Below, one piece after another: positions 50,228-60,332 of a stretch of 64,000 nt of DNA (its first letter is position 1; each line of letters starts with the position of its first letter). The notes beneath the pieces were generated by a model. The model was given only the letters and a program-made list of their open reading frames with translations, had not been told where the DNA came from and did no database searches. Source of the DNA: Bhargavaea sp. CC-171006 (GTDB lineage Bacteria > Bacillota > Bacilli > Bacillales_A > Planococcaceae). Where the stretch lies: contig NZ_QUZH01000012.1 of assembly GCF_009761675.1 (NCBI RefSeq), positions 119,044 through 183,043 of the forward strand. Direction: 5' to 3'. A program made the translations under genes and the position numbers.

Positions 50228-53200
50228 TTAATTGTTACTATACTTTATCTCTAAATAATTCTGCAATTCATCTTCTCCTACGTAAAGCCCCTGCAAACGT
50301 TGAATAATACCGTTATTTGAATATAACATATCTCCTTTACCTAGCAGGTCTTCAGCACCTGTTGCATCTAAAATTGTTCTAGAGTCCTGATTGGCCGGTA
50401 GCCAAAATGAAATTCGAGTTGGCATATTAGCCTTCAATCTAGATGTTACTATGTCAGCACTCGGTCTTTGAGTAGCAATTACTAGATGAATCCCAACGTT
50501 TCTTGATCTTTGCGCCAACCTAACCATATTATTTTCAAATTGGGTTTTAGTTCCTTCCATATCGGCTACAGCTACCAAGTCTGCATATTCGTCTACTATG
50601 ACTAAGATTGGCTTTAGAGGATGTTCAGAATTCTTCTCGTTATAAGACTGAAGATCCCTGCTTTTAGATTCTCTTAGTAATTCTGTTCTTCTTTGCAATT
50701 CAACATTAACAAGTTCATTTAATACTTCAACTGCATTTTCAGGCTCTATTATCACGCCGCCATTTCTTAAATGAGGGAGGTCCTCAAAATATATAAAATC
50801 TGTCTGTTTAGGATCTATAATTACTAACTCCAATTCATTATCATTGAACTGTGAAATAAGGCTTAGAATAATACTATACAAGAAAATAGTCTTTCCAGAA
50901 CCAGTAGTTCCCGCAGTAAGAAGATGAGGAGCCTTCGCTATATTAAGATATTCCATTTTTCCAGTTGGTTCTTGGCCTAAGATTACTTTTAAATCACCGA
51001 TATTTCCTCTTTCAATGGTATTTAAATGATCAAGCAAATAAACAGTTTCTGATTCATCCCTTGGAACATCCATATAAATATAATTTGTACCTCTCTCGTT
51101 ATCCACAAAAATTTCGTTTATAGCTTCGATTTCTCTCGCTATATCTGATTGTACTTTTTGTACCTTACGTAAATTCTCTCCAGGTCTCAGCTTAACTCGG
51201 AACCTTACAAATCTTGAAGCCACTAACGCTTTGTTAGGATCAACTTCTTGAACGTCAATAGAATAGTCTTTTAGAGCTTGATAAATTCCTTTGGCCTTTT
51301 CTTCAATAAACTCTTTAATAAAGTTCGCGCTACTTTTCTTTTCTTGTTCATTCTCATTATTAATTATAGTTACCGGCACCTCACTTTCTTTTAGGTTATT
51401 TTCTTTTCGAACATCCAGGTCTTCAGAAGAATCTTCAATTGTTTCTTCAGGAGAAGAAGTATTTTTTTTATTATCTCCTTCAGGTTCCCAATCTTTTGTC
51501 TTATTAACAACATCTCTATTTTCATCATCCAGTTTAAGTTCAGTTTCAGAATCGTAACAAGACGAAACATATTTTTCAATAACGTCATTATTTAATTCAC
51601 ATAAAATAATATCATCGTCCGAAGTATATTTAACTCCATGCTCTATTGTGCTCGAATTATTATTAAAGTTCACATAGTAAATTTTATTGTTCACCTTAAT
51701 ACTTTCCAACTTATTTGAGAATAAGTCATTTAAGAAATCCGTCCAAGACTTCTTTTCCTTTTTACTCAAATCCATATTAAAAAGTGTTTTATAGACTTGG
51801 TATCGTAGGAGTTCTCTTCTTGAAACACTTGTTAACTTGTTTTGTTTAAGAATAATTTCTTTAATTAACTTATTTATTGTATTAACTTGATCAACTGCAT
51901 GACCATGGATTTCTTGAGTGCCATCTAAATTTTCATTGTTAGAAATGGTAAAGTCTTTAAAAGTCTTTACTTCAATAATATCGATAACTGCTTCAGAGTT
52001 CTCTCCTTTACGTATGCCTATTAAATCGGATGTTATCTTTTCTTCCCTATCCTTTAACCAAGTTCGTGCTAAATCTTCATCTAGACTAGCCAATAATGAA
52101 TCAGGGAACTTATCTCTATACCAGGAAGCTGATATAGCTAAACCTAAAGAGCCTTTAGCATGGTTATCATCAAAAACTCTTGAATTACTATTGCTTATAA
52201 TATTCATTAAGTTTTTTTCGTCTAGGCTTTTAACTTGGTTTATTAATCTTTCAATACATTCATCTTTGGGGATGTAATTCCCTATATTCCTTACAATAGA
52301 ATCTAAACCCTTGACCAACTTATCAATTCTTAATGTATAAATTCCAATTTCTCTATTACTTGAAGAGTTGTAAAAAATACAGTTTTTAGAACCGATGGTT
52401 GAAATTTCAAAGTTCTTTAGATTTGCATCAGCAATAATAAACCACTCCGTATTTCCCATTAACTCCTGTAATTCTTCTTTAACTGGTTCTAAATTTGAAA
52501 CCACGGTATTTTGCCAACCTTTAGGCTTGTCATTAAGTTTAGCTACTAAATCGTTATAAACAGTAAATATATCCCCCTGATTAGTCGGTAAGATTTCTAA
52601 CATATCGGTTATAGGATCATAACTAAACATTTTAGGAATACATAAAGGGTGTACTTTTAAATTAGATTTATTTTCTGTTCTTACTTCAGAAATAGTCTTT
52701 ATGCTAGGATCAAATACACTAATAATATGGTAAGGTTTCTTTTTTATCTGGCCTAAAACCTTTTTCAAATTCTTTGTTTCTGATTGGACATTAAGAGAAA
52801 AATTATCGCTATCTCTAAATACCTTAATGTAATCCTCGTCCACATCTTCGGTATCTCCCCAAAAATAAGGAGATTCTTTTGTTTTATATATGTCTATTTG
52901 AAGACCTACTAATTGTACTTTCAAGATCATGTCTTTAAAAATGTTCAGCGTATCTTTGACGCTAGGCGGATCAATAAAAGCTACTCTCAAACCGATGGAA
53001 CTATGGGGATATACAGATAAAAATTTCATTACGGATGATTGGATTGTCTTTAAACCATCTGTAGATTGCTTGACATAGTAATCGTTAGAATAAATGGGCA
53101 AGTTGCCCAACTTACCCATCTCCGCGATAACCTCATCTTTATTGTTTGTAATAAAAGTACTTACAAAAACAGTATTGAGAGGGTTCGGTATTTCTTCTGA

Positions 53201-54829
53201 GGTTTTAATTAAATATGTTCTATCTAAATCTGAAAAATTGTCTTTTTCATCTTTTATACGTTTTGCTAACTCTATATATTTCCACAAATACAAAGGATTA
53301 AGTGGAGTTAAAATAGCATGAGTTTTGTTTTCTTTTGACAACACGAATATTGTATCAATAGAATTTATCTGTGCAATTAATTCTTTTGCTCCCACCGGGC
53401 TATAAGTTGCAAACTTCAAATAACTATTTTTCAACTTTGTAATTAGTTCATTATATTGATTTAAGTATTCGATAAGAAAATCATTCTTATTAAACATATC
53501 GATTACATTTAACATCGGAACGATTGACAGTTTTGTTTTAAATTGCACTAGTTCTTTTCTCATTTCCAGAAGTGTAGTGAAATTACTTAAGATATTATTA
53601 GCCTCTTCCGGAAATTCTTCTGAGAATGAATGCAACTTATCTTTTATCTCATTAATATAGTCTTCATTAAATAGATTTACTTTAGCGCTATCAATGTTAG
53701 AGAGGGCATTAGGAGCGTTAGTTTCCTCAGTTAATATCACGCCACCATGGGTATCTTCACCTATAAAAGCATTCAACATGTTGGATACCTCTGTTGAAAG
53801 TTCAACTTTTGTTTGAATCCCCCCTTCAGTTTTAATAGTTAGAGACTTCTTCTTATCGCTATCTTCTTTTAACTCTTCATCCAATTTCTCGATTATATCT
53901 GATATTTCTTTTTCATCATTATCCAAAATTAAATCAACGCCTAAGGAGTTTGGCGAATGAGAATGCCTGTTGCCATTCTCATTATCATTCTCATTCGTAT
54001 TTGTATCTTTTCTTTTGGTTGTTGAAACTTGTTTTAACAAATTACTTACTTCATGGAGTTTGAGATTAGATAGCAGGTTCGGATCCCGGGACTTGAAATA
54101 ATTCAGTAGAACAGCTGGAATATTATTTTTAGTAGAGGTTTGTAATATTTTTAAATCTGACTCCTCTAAATACCTAATACGTTGAACAACACTATAATTA
54201 TCAAGTATCTTTTTTCTTATAACTTCTCTTTTAGGGCTGTCTAATAATGTTTGATCAGGAATAAGTCCCAGCGAATATATTTCATTCATCATACTTTCAG
54301 TTAATTTATCGAACTTGAGGACGGAGCAATAGTATTGAACTAGTTGTTCAAAAGAAATTATATTTTTAATAGATTTTGTTTTGATGACTCTCCACAGATT
54401 TTTTATTGACTCATTTGTATCATTAAAACTGTCTAATGCCATTTCGCACAATGCATTATAAATTTGATCTGTTGTGATTTGCTTGTACCAATTCAAAGAA
54501 CTTAACTTTGGTATATGTCTTCTAACTATAACTACTTTAGTTCTATTAATATTTACATCATGACGTGCCTTTTCTGCTTCCTCAACAGTAAAAGCAATGT
54601 CATCTAAATGTTCTTGTTCTAGGCTATTTCTTAACTCAAAAACTTCTTCTACATTAAAGCCCACAAAAAAAATCAGAGGCGTTTTATCTTCATGAGATAA
54701 GATATTTTGCACCAAAATATTGTAATCGTAATTTGGAAGATTTTTTAATAGTATACCATGTGTATCATTCTCTATTTCTTTCAAGATTTCTTTTGACAAA
54801 ACTGAAGCTGTTAGTTCGATCGAATTCAT
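50228..54829 (-). CDS. dptH: DptH-like FtsK/HerA ATPase of a phosphorothioate-type restriction module
   Basis: 1533 residues. The C-terminal 300 residues are an FtsK/SpoIIIE-type motor: HLLTAGTTGSGKTIFLYSII near residue 1306 (Walker A), ILVIVDEYADLVAVADMEGT near 1406 (Walker B) and VGIHLVIATQRPSADIVTSR. Near residue 920-955 there is SDLIGIRKGENSEAVIDIIE then VKT, a plausible PD-(D/E)XK nuclease core. The long N-terminus has no motif I recognise. Size, motor position and gene order match DptH (DndH), which with DptF and DptG cuts DNA lacking phosphorothioates. SD GAGGAGG before ATG. Strongly AT-rich. Confidence 0.72.
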   Translation of the reverse strand: MNSIELTASVLSKEILKEIENDTHGILLKNLPNYDYNILVQNILSHEDKTPLIFFVGFNVEEVFELRNSLEQEHLDDIAFTVEEAEKARHDVNINRTKVVIVRRHIPKLSSLNWYKQITTDQIYNALCEMALDSFNDTNESIKNLWRVIKTKSIKNIISFEQLVQYYCSVLKFDKLTESMMNEIYSLGLIPDQTLLDSPKREVIRKKILDNYSVVQRIRYLEESDLKILQTSTKNNIPAVLLNYFKSRDPNLLSNLKLHEVSNLLKQVSTTKRKDTNTNENDNENGNRHSHSPNSLGVDLILDNDEKEISDIIEKLDEELKEDSDKKKSLTIKTEGGIQTKVELSTEVSNMLNAFIGEDTHGGVILTEETNAPNALSNIDSAKVNLFNEDYINEIKDKLHSFSEEFPEEANNILSNFTTLLEMRKELVQFKTKLSIVPMLNVIDMFNKNDFLIEYLNQYNELITKLKNSYLKFATYSPVGAKELIAQINSIDTIFVLSKENKTHAILTPLNPLYLWKYIELAKRIKDEKDNFSDLDRTYLIKTSEEIPNPLNTVFVSTFITNNKDEVIAEMGKLGNLPIYSNDYYVKQSTDGLKTIQSSVMKFLSVYPHSSIGLRVAFIDPPSVKDTLNIFKDMILKVQLVGLQIDIYKTKESPYFWGDTEDVDEDYIKVFRDSDNFSLNVQSETKNLKKVLGQIKKKPYHIISVFDPSIKTISEVRTENKSNLKVHPLCIPKMFSYDPITDMLEILPTNQGDIFTVYNDLVAKLNDKPKGWQNTVVSNLEPVKEELQELMGNTEWFIIADANLKNFEISTIGSKNCIFYNSSSNREIGIYTLRIDKLVKGLDSIVRNIGNYIPKDECIERLINQVKSLDEKNLMNIISNSNSRVFDDNHAKGSLGLAISASWYRDKFPDSLLASLDEDLARTWLKDREEKITSDLIGIRKGENSEAVIDIIEVKTFKDFTISNNENLDGTQEIHGHAVDQVNTINKLIKEIILKQNKLTSVSRRELLRYQVYKTLFNMDLSKKEKKSWTDFLNDLFSNKLESIKVNNKIYYVNFNNNSSTIEHGVKYTSDDDIILCELNNDVIEKYVSSCYDSETELKLDDENRDVVNKTKDWEPEGDNKKNTSSPEETIEDSSEDLDVRKENNLKESEVPVTIINNENEQEKKSSANFIKEFIEEKAKGIYQALKDYSIDVQEVDPNKALVASRFVRFRVKLRPGENLRKVQKVQSDIAREIEAINEIFVDNERGTNYIYMDVPRDESETVYLLDHLNTIERGNIGDLKVILGQEPTGKMEYLNIAKAPHLLTAGTTGSGKTIFLYSIILSLISQFNDNELELVIIDPKQTDFIYFEDLPHLRNGGVIIEPENAVEVLNELVNVELQRRTELLRESKSRDLQSYNEKNSEHPLKPILVIVDEYADLVAVADMEGTKTQFENNMVRLAQRSRNVGIHLVIATQRPSADIVTSRLKANMPTRISFWLPANQDSRTILDATGAEDLLGKGDMLYSNNGIIQRLQGLYVGEDELQNYLEIKYSNN

Positions 54830-54846
54830 GATATCCTCCTCTACTT

Positions 54847-56265
54847 TTACAAACCGAAAATTATAACTCCATCTGCATATTTTTTCGCATATCCCATAGA
54901 TATATACATTTCAGATATTCCGTCTGAATTGATTGATAAAGAATTGTGTAAATCACCAGGAGTATTCTCTGATATATTATACTTTCTTAATATATCAACA
55001 TCTTTTTCCGGATTAGCACCAATTATTATTCCAAACTCATCCCAAATTCTTTGTCCGAATTCTGATAATGTAAGATTCTCACCTTTATTGAGAGCGGCAA
55101 GAATAAGTATCTCTAAGATATTAGGATCAGAAATAAAACGTTTTTTAGATCTTCCAAACACTAAATTAATTCTTTTAGCCAAACTAACATATGTTTTAGG
55201 AGGATCATCAGTTTTCAACACTCTGGTATACATGATAATACGGATAGCTCTAGCAAATGATTCCAGTAGTCTTCCTGTTTGCTGGTAATATCCGCTAAAC
55301 AATTCTTCTAACTCTTTATGTGGATTCACATTTTCTTCTTTTACTTCTATTGAGAATTCATTTATTGCATTAATTACATCTTCCTTTGTTTTAATTACAC
55401 CTTCCTTTTCAAAAAAATTCTCTAAAATTTTCTCGTATAAACTTTCAATATTTATCCTTGTTAAGAGTAGTGATTCTTGACTAGCTCTTTGTATAGTTTC
55501 ATCGCCAATATTCGCATCAAGAACAATGGGGTTATGAGTTGAAATTGAATCATCATAATCTAATATCTTAGAACCAAGATGATAGAGAATAGAAAAGCAC
55601 CCAAAAATAATTAATCTTTCAAGTAGGAGCAACTTATTTTCACCCATAGAATTAAGAAGAAGCCTATCATACGATTCTCGAATCTTTAGTTCAACTCCAC
55701 TTAACTCAGACAACGAATCTAAATCATTTATACTTCTAGATTCAACTTTAGTGGTTAATAAACTTAGAAACCTTGAAATCTCATCATTTTCATCACTTAA
55801 GGAATCTTTTATTGTTCGAATAACAGGTGATATTTCATTTTCTAAAGGGGTGTTTAGAATCCTATACAAAAAAACGGGCATCTCGAATTCATTTTGAACT
55901 ATTCCGCCAACTTGTGTTTTTGAAGACATTGTTAAAGCTGAATACTTAACGCTGGGTTGAGCCCCTTTGTCCGCGTTTAACAACATCCCTATATAGGTTC
56001 TCAATTCATTAATGTCTTCTTCAGTCATATCATCGTCTAAAATCTCTCTGAATTCTTCTTTTATTTCTTGTGCTGAATGAATTTCTTTTCCATCTTTAAA
56101 TCTTTTCGCCCACTTATTTAAAGCATCTAATTTATAGTACTCTCCCAGCACATAACGGAAAAGCCCATTTGCAATATGAACTGGTTTTATCCCATTGGAA
56201 AGAGGTTTGTAACCTATATGTTCTAGAACATAATCATTTAAATCTTTTAGTCTGTTATTCGCCAT
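54847..56265 (-). CDS. dptG: DptG-like protein
   Basis: 472 residues, AT-rich, no enzymatic motifs visible. It is identified mainly by its position between DptF-like and DptH-like genes and by its size, both of which fit DptG, a structural partner in Dnd restriction complexes. The N-terminus (LKDLNDYVLEHIGYKPLSNG) and the acidic middle are soluble and helical. AAGGTG lies 6 nt before ATG. It is 17 bp upstream of dptH and 5 bp downstream of dptF, so the genes are one operon. Confidence 0.6.
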   Translation of the reverse strand: MANNRLKDLNDYVLEHIGYKPLSNGIKPVHIANGLFRYVLGEYYKLDALNKWAKRFKDGKEIHSAQEIKEEFREILDDDMTEEDINELRTYIGMLLNADKGAQPSVKYSALTMSSKTQVGGIVQNEFEMPVFLYRILNTPLENEISPVIRTIKDSLSDENDEISRFLSLLTTKVESRSINDLDSLSELSGVELKIRESYDRLLLNSMGENKLLLLERLIIFGCFSILYHLGSKILDYDDSISTHNPIVLDANIGDETIQRASQESLLLTRINIESLYEKILENFFEKEGVIKTKEDVINAINEFSIEVKEENVNPHKELEELFSGYYQQTGRLLESFARAIRIIMYTRVLKTDDPPKTYVSLAKRINLVFGRSKKRFISDPNILEILILAALNKGENLTLSEFGQRIWDEFGIIIGANPEKDVDILRKYNISENTPGDLHNSLSINSDGISEMYISMGYAKKYADGVIIFGL

Positions 56266-56270
56266 TTAAA

Positions 56271-57797
56271 TCACCTTGACTTTAATAAATATTTATTATC
56301 CCTAATAATTACCTTTCCACTTTCCGGTATTAATTCATTCTTGAACATGTATTCATTAGTCGGGAATTTCTTGGTTTCATTTGATAAATTGGCCATAAAC
56401 TTTCTCAAAGTAAATTTATGATTATCATGTAGTATTTGTGGAGGATAACCTTTTCTTAGTAACTCAAGTAACTTGAAAAATTCATAGTCGATACTCACAA
56501 AACTCTTGTCAGTTACACTAAAAATAAAATGATTTGGAGTATACTCGATCTCCTCTAAATGGTTAGGTAATCTCGGAACCAATATTTTGGTATTTTGGTA
56601 AGGTATACTGTTATTTGATATATATACATTATCTGAAGTTTCTTCATAACTATGGCTTATCCAAATGTATAACTTTTGATCTTCTTCTTCACTTTGATCA
56701 AAATATTTATTTATGGATAAAATAATTCTTTGACTTACTTCTAACATGGAGTCTTTACTTTTTCTTATCACACTCAAAAAATCTATTAATTCTTTAGGAT
56801 ATAAGTTGAATAACTCAATTCCTTGTTCATGTTCGAAGAAAAACTTCCTTTTTAATGACTTAAATTCAGACATAGCCTCTTCATTATCCTCTAAGTCCTT
56901 AGGATGTTTTTCAGGAACATCTAAGAGCCACCCATCTTCAAATTCGCCATTCCAAAGTTTCTCATCTATGAATGGATGCGTAATTTTTGAAGGATCTAAT
57001 TTTCTTATCGCATCAAATAAATCATTGTCACCTTCAAATAATAAATTGTAATAATACTTTTCTTCCGAGGATTCATCCGTAGGTGCATGACCGGAAGTGA
57101 GGATGTAAGAAACAAACCCTATAACATCTCGCATCACTGCGTGAACTCCAATATTACCAAGAATGGAAACCAACTTAACTACTCTCTTTACTACTTCGTC
57201 ATGTTGTAAAGAGAGAAGATTTCTATTCATCCACTTATTGTATTCTGTAAGCGTTACATTCTTAGTAAGTCGTTCAAGCACCGTTTTAATAGATTCCTGG
57301 TGTAATAAATTTCTATTATTTAGATCGATTATCACTACTTTATTTTGATAATTATCCATTTGGCAATCATCATTGTAAATAATGGTATGATTTTTAACTT
57401 CTTCAATTTCATCTTTATAAAGAAATTTATTGTCCATGCTTCTTAGGAGTTCTAACAACGGATATTCGTTTATTGCTATCAGGGCAGGGTGTCCTTTATA
57501 AACCGACGCCGCTAATCGTTCTAAAAATTCATTGTAGTCGCTAACTTCATTTATGTCAGTTTCAATAAAAGTATTTTTTTTCGCCAAAAAATCATTTAGA
57601 TATCTAATTATATGTGTTTTTCCATCGCCAGGATTACCTGTTAATATAACCAACTTGTTTTTTTCTATAAAATTCCTAATCGCCCTTTCAAGATTAGAAG
57701 GAATGTGAATCGCTTTCAATTCTTCATCACTGAAAATTTCTGCGTAACTATTTCTTCCATTATACATTTTAGAAATAAAATCTAATGTTAATTCCAT
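56271..57797 (-). CDS. dptF: DptF-like P-loop ATPase of the restriction module
   Basis: 508 residues. The Walker A motif LTGNPGDGKTHIIRYL covers residues 52-67; the G-D-G-K variant is typical of DptF. A Walker-B-like ALIAINEYPLLELL follows near residue 104. The N-terminal ATPase is followed by about 300 residues without known motifs. In Dnd systems DptF, G and H form the restriction part that attacks unmodified DNA. SD GAGAGG lies 9 nt before ATG; the DruA-like gene ends 14 bp upstream. BrxC-like or other STAND-free ATPases are alternatives. Confidence 0.65.
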   Translation of the reverse strand: MELTLDFISKMYNGRNSYAEIFSDEELKAIHIPSNLERAIRNFIEKNKLVILTGNPGDGKTHIIRYLNDFLAKKNTFIETDINEVSDYNEFLERLAASVYKGHPALIAINEYPLLELLRSMDNKFLYKDEIEEVKNHTIIYNDDCQMDNYQNKVVIIDLNNRNLLHQESIKTVLERLTKNVTLTEYNKWMNRNLLSLQHDEVVKRVVKLVSILGNIGVHAVMRDVIGFVSYILTSGHAPTDESSEEKYYYNLLFEGDNDLFDAIRKLDPSKITHPFIDEKLWNGEFEDGWLLDVPEKHPKDLEDNEEAMSEFKSLKRKFFFEHEQGIELFNLYPKELIDFLSVIRKSKDSMLEVSQRIILSINKYFDQSEEEDQKLYIWISHSYEETSDNVYISNNSIPYQNTKILVPRLPNHLEEIEYTPNHFIFSVTDKSFVSIDYEFFKLLELLRKGYPPQILHDNHKFTLRKFMANLSNETKKFPTNEYMFKNELIPESGKVIIRDNKYLLKSR

Positions 57798-57811
57798 AGT
57801 GCTAATCCTCT

Positions 57812-59791
57812 CTAAAAATAATTACTTACTAAAATACTCTCCGATTTAAATGTTTCCAGCCGTTTTTTGACTTCAATATTGTGAACCCGATTTTTTAACC
57901 ACCGTTTCTTCCAATACTCAATTATTCTATCTGTATTAAATTCTTCATTTCCATCTAAAGGAATATAATATTCTAACTCTTTATCAGCACCATTAAGAAA
58001 TTCTTTAGTATTCGCAGCTAAATCGATTCCATATATAATTCTTTTAGTCTCTTGTTTTACTAATCTTTCTGGCAACCCTAACGCGGAGAGGCCTGCCCTC
58101 ATTAACCTCATCCGCGGACTAGTTCCTTCACCAAATTTATTGTTAATTTTTCTTTCGCCATGCAATTGGATTAACATCTTATCAATTAACCATGTTGTCT
58201 TTTCACTGAAGTAAGTTGAACTAAAGCCTTCTGTTTCTCCTAACTTTAGATATTCTATATTACCAGTAATTCCAGGTATCTTAATGCGATTATATTGACT
58301 ACTTCCTATTTGATATAAGGAAGTTGTACCTAGAAAAGCTAATTTAGAATCTCTTACTACTGACTCCCCTTTCATTCGTGAAGCTATCTCGCTTATCTGA
58401 TTGCTGTATCTATTGTTATAATCCGCAACTACCACCGGACTTGTCATTAACATTGCCGTTAATTTTCCGGCCAAAATCTCGTTGTAGGGAGGAATAGCTC
58501 CACATACTATTATTTCCATCATGTTAGAACCAATTTTTGTTTTTCTATTAGCTTGCAGAGCCGTTGTAACCACTTTCCCGCCCTTAAATTTGACGATTTC
58601 TTTAAGTATCTCATCAGGTTCTTTTAGTTTTTCTCTTAGATCAAGGATTGTTTTTTTAGCAAAAAGTAAATTCAGCAATTCAGCAGCTCGTTTTTTTATA
58701 AATAGTGGAGTTATCGTATCAGGGTGTACATCAAACGTTTTATTAACGGATATAGAAGGGTTTGACTTTATTTCCTCTAATTTCTCAAGTGTTTCATCAG
58801 TCGGATATTGCACCTCATGGACAGACAAAATGTCTTCATAAAACACTTCATTAATGGCATTATTGATAAATTCAATAAATAGTTTTAATTTGTTATCTGA
58901 GTATTCAATTACTCTTTCTTTATATTCCTCTTTACTTTCCAATAATACCCTTTTCTTTACTTTCCGTTTAAGATCGCTACTCCCTTTTATATCTTCTTCA
59001 TATTGGATTATCTCTTCTCTTTGTTTCAAATTCTCTTTAACTGAATCTAATGTCCAACCAATATAGTTGTCCCTATTTGATAATTGTAAAACTGAATTAC
59101 CAAGAGCCGCTATCCCCATAACCGGATGATATTTTTGTGAGCGATCTCTAATTAGATAAAAAATATTCCTTCCTGGAGTCGATTTATAAGGAATTGACCA
59201 AGTATGCCTGAAATAACGCCATATTTCGTTTAACTTATATCCTGTTTGCTCACATACACCTTTATCTATAATTTGCAAATAAGGATCGACCACTTCGTAG
59301 TATTTCTTGCTCTCCATTTTTTTGAGAAGTATACTTGAATCACCAATTAAACTTTTTATACTAACTATATCGCCATTATGGATTTTGGGGTTTTCCATTT
59401 TATTAATGAATTTTTTTACTGACTCTTTTTTCAGTTGTGCATTTCTCTCAATTTGTAGTTGTTGTCTTAGGTACATTTTATTTTTTGTCTTAACCGTTTC
59501 GGATGGGGCTACATAAACATCTTCAACAGATGAAATTCTAAGTCTCCATTGTTGAGCGAACAAGTCACGTAAAAGCGAAAAAATTGCCACCATTTTATAA
59601 CTTTCGATGTCACCGTCATTGACTTGACTACTTAATATCAAATCATTAAGGGCATTAACTCGCTCAGAGTTACTCATTTCGCTCAACTTAATTATTGTTT
59701 CTTTGAAATAGTTAAGATTAATTTCGTTCAATTTCGGAGACAATTTAACAAACTCTGCATCATGATTAATTTCTTCTAATTTTTTCATCAT
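57812..59791 (-). CDS. DruA-like DUF4338 protein, long form
   Basis: 659 residues. The N-terminal 200 residues lead into the DUF4338 motif set: GRNIFYLIRDRSQKYHPVMG with IAALGNSVLQLSNRDNYIGW (about residues 205-245), and later AIPPYNEILAGKLTAMLMTS, IASRMKGESVVRDSKLAFLG and TTSLYQIGSSQYNRIKIPGI with LGETEGFSSTYFS. DUF4338 defines DruA of Druantia anti-phage systems; the activity is unknown, though nuclease-like. The protein is longer than the single-domain DruA. First gene of the four-gene operon. SD GAGG 6 nt before ATG. Confidence 0.72.
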   Translation of the reverse strand: MMKKLEEINHDAEFVKLSPKLNEINLNYFKETIIKLSEMSNSERVNALNDLILSSQVNDGDIESYKMVAIFSLLRDLFAQQWRLRISSVEDVYVAPSETVKTKNKMYLRQQLQIERNAQLKKESVKKFINKMENPKIHNGDIVSIKSLIGDSSILLKKMESKKYYEVVDPYLQIIDKGVCEQTGYKLNEIWRYFRHTWSIPYKSTPGRNIFYLIRDRSQKYHPVMGIAALGNSVLQLSNRDNYIGWTLDSVKENLKQREEIIQYEEDIKGSSDLKRKVKKRVLLESKEEYKERVIEYSDNKLKLFIEFINNAINEVFYEDILSVHEVQYPTDETLEKLEEIKSNPSISVNKTFDVHPDTITPLFIKKRAAELLNLLFAKKTILDLREKLKEPDEILKEIVKFKGGKVVTTALQANRKTKIGSNMMEIIVCGAIPPYNEILAGKLTAMLMTSPVVVADYNNRYSNQISEIASRMKGESVVRDSKLAFLGTTSLYQIGSSQYNRIKIPGITGNIEYLKLGETEGFSSTYFSEKTTWLIDKMLIQLHGERKINNKFGEGTSPRMRLMRAGLSALGLPERLVKQETKRIIYGIDLAANTKEFLNGADKELEYYIPLDGNEEFNTDRIIEYWKKRWLKNRVHNIEVKKRLETFKSESILVSNYF

Positions 59792-60071
59792 TTCTTTCCT
59801 CAGTCCTTGCTATATTCACCCAATATTCATGGTGGCTATTATGTTATGTGTAAGAGTCATATAGCCTTTATACTACTATAATCGTACTACATTTTCAGAC
59901 TCATTAAATTGATATGTACTTTTTTACAAAGAAATAAGCATCTTGAGCAAGTTGATCGCTTTCTAAATTCATCAAAGTTATAGCATCCATTCAAAAATAA
60001 CCTTGAATCTCTTGATTTCAAGGTCTACCTAATCCACAATCACTTTTTTGTGTAATCTCTTGTATTAACTG
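59792..60071. promoter_or_regulatory. Leader and promoter region of the DruA-Dpt operon
   Basis: 280 bp, AT-rich, without a supported gene. An inverted repeat ACCTTGAA / TTCAAGGT with a 9-nt loop (60000-60024) could be an operator or a terminator stem for the small gene at 60072. I cannot place the promoter exactly. Confidence 0.45.
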
Positions 60072-60332
60072 CTATTGCCGAAGGAAAATACTTTGTTCAT
60101 CTACTAAAACAACTTTAAATTCACCTATGAAAAAATGGTAGGTGTCTTCGGCAACTACAATATTGTTAATTGGCAATTGTCTTTCTGATAGTCTTTTTAA
60201 AATTCGAACCATTCTTTTGTCATAAGTGTAAATTTCTATCCCATGCGATGAATATTCAAGTTTTCCTTTTACTCTGCTACTAAAAGGACCATAAAGCATT
60301 CTATAGTAATTTAAATCTCTTATTTGCTTAAT
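60072..60332 (-). CDS. Small AT-rich hypothetical protein, probable ATT start
   Basis: 86 residues if started at ATT 60332, which lies 7 nt after a strong SD GAGGAGG; the first ATG (60299) is 11 codons later and has no ribosome site. The predicted product begins KQIRDLNYYRMLYGPF and is soluble and mixed alpha/beta (IEIYTYDKRMVRILKRLSER). No family recognised. It precedes the DruA-Dpt operon on the same strand by about 280 bp and may be its regulator or an accessory part (inference). Confidence 0.5.
   Translation of the reverse strand: MKQIRDLNYYRMLYGPFSSRVKGKLEYSSHGIEIYTYDKRMVRILKRLSERQLPINNIVVAEDTYHFFIGEFKVVLVDEQSIFLRQ

Noticed and set aside
50228..59791. BREX or DISARM system
   Set aside because: No PglX methyltransferase, PglZ phosphatase, BrxL or DrmA/B-type proteins are present. 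The FtsK-type motor and DUF4338 protein fit Dpt plus DruA better.
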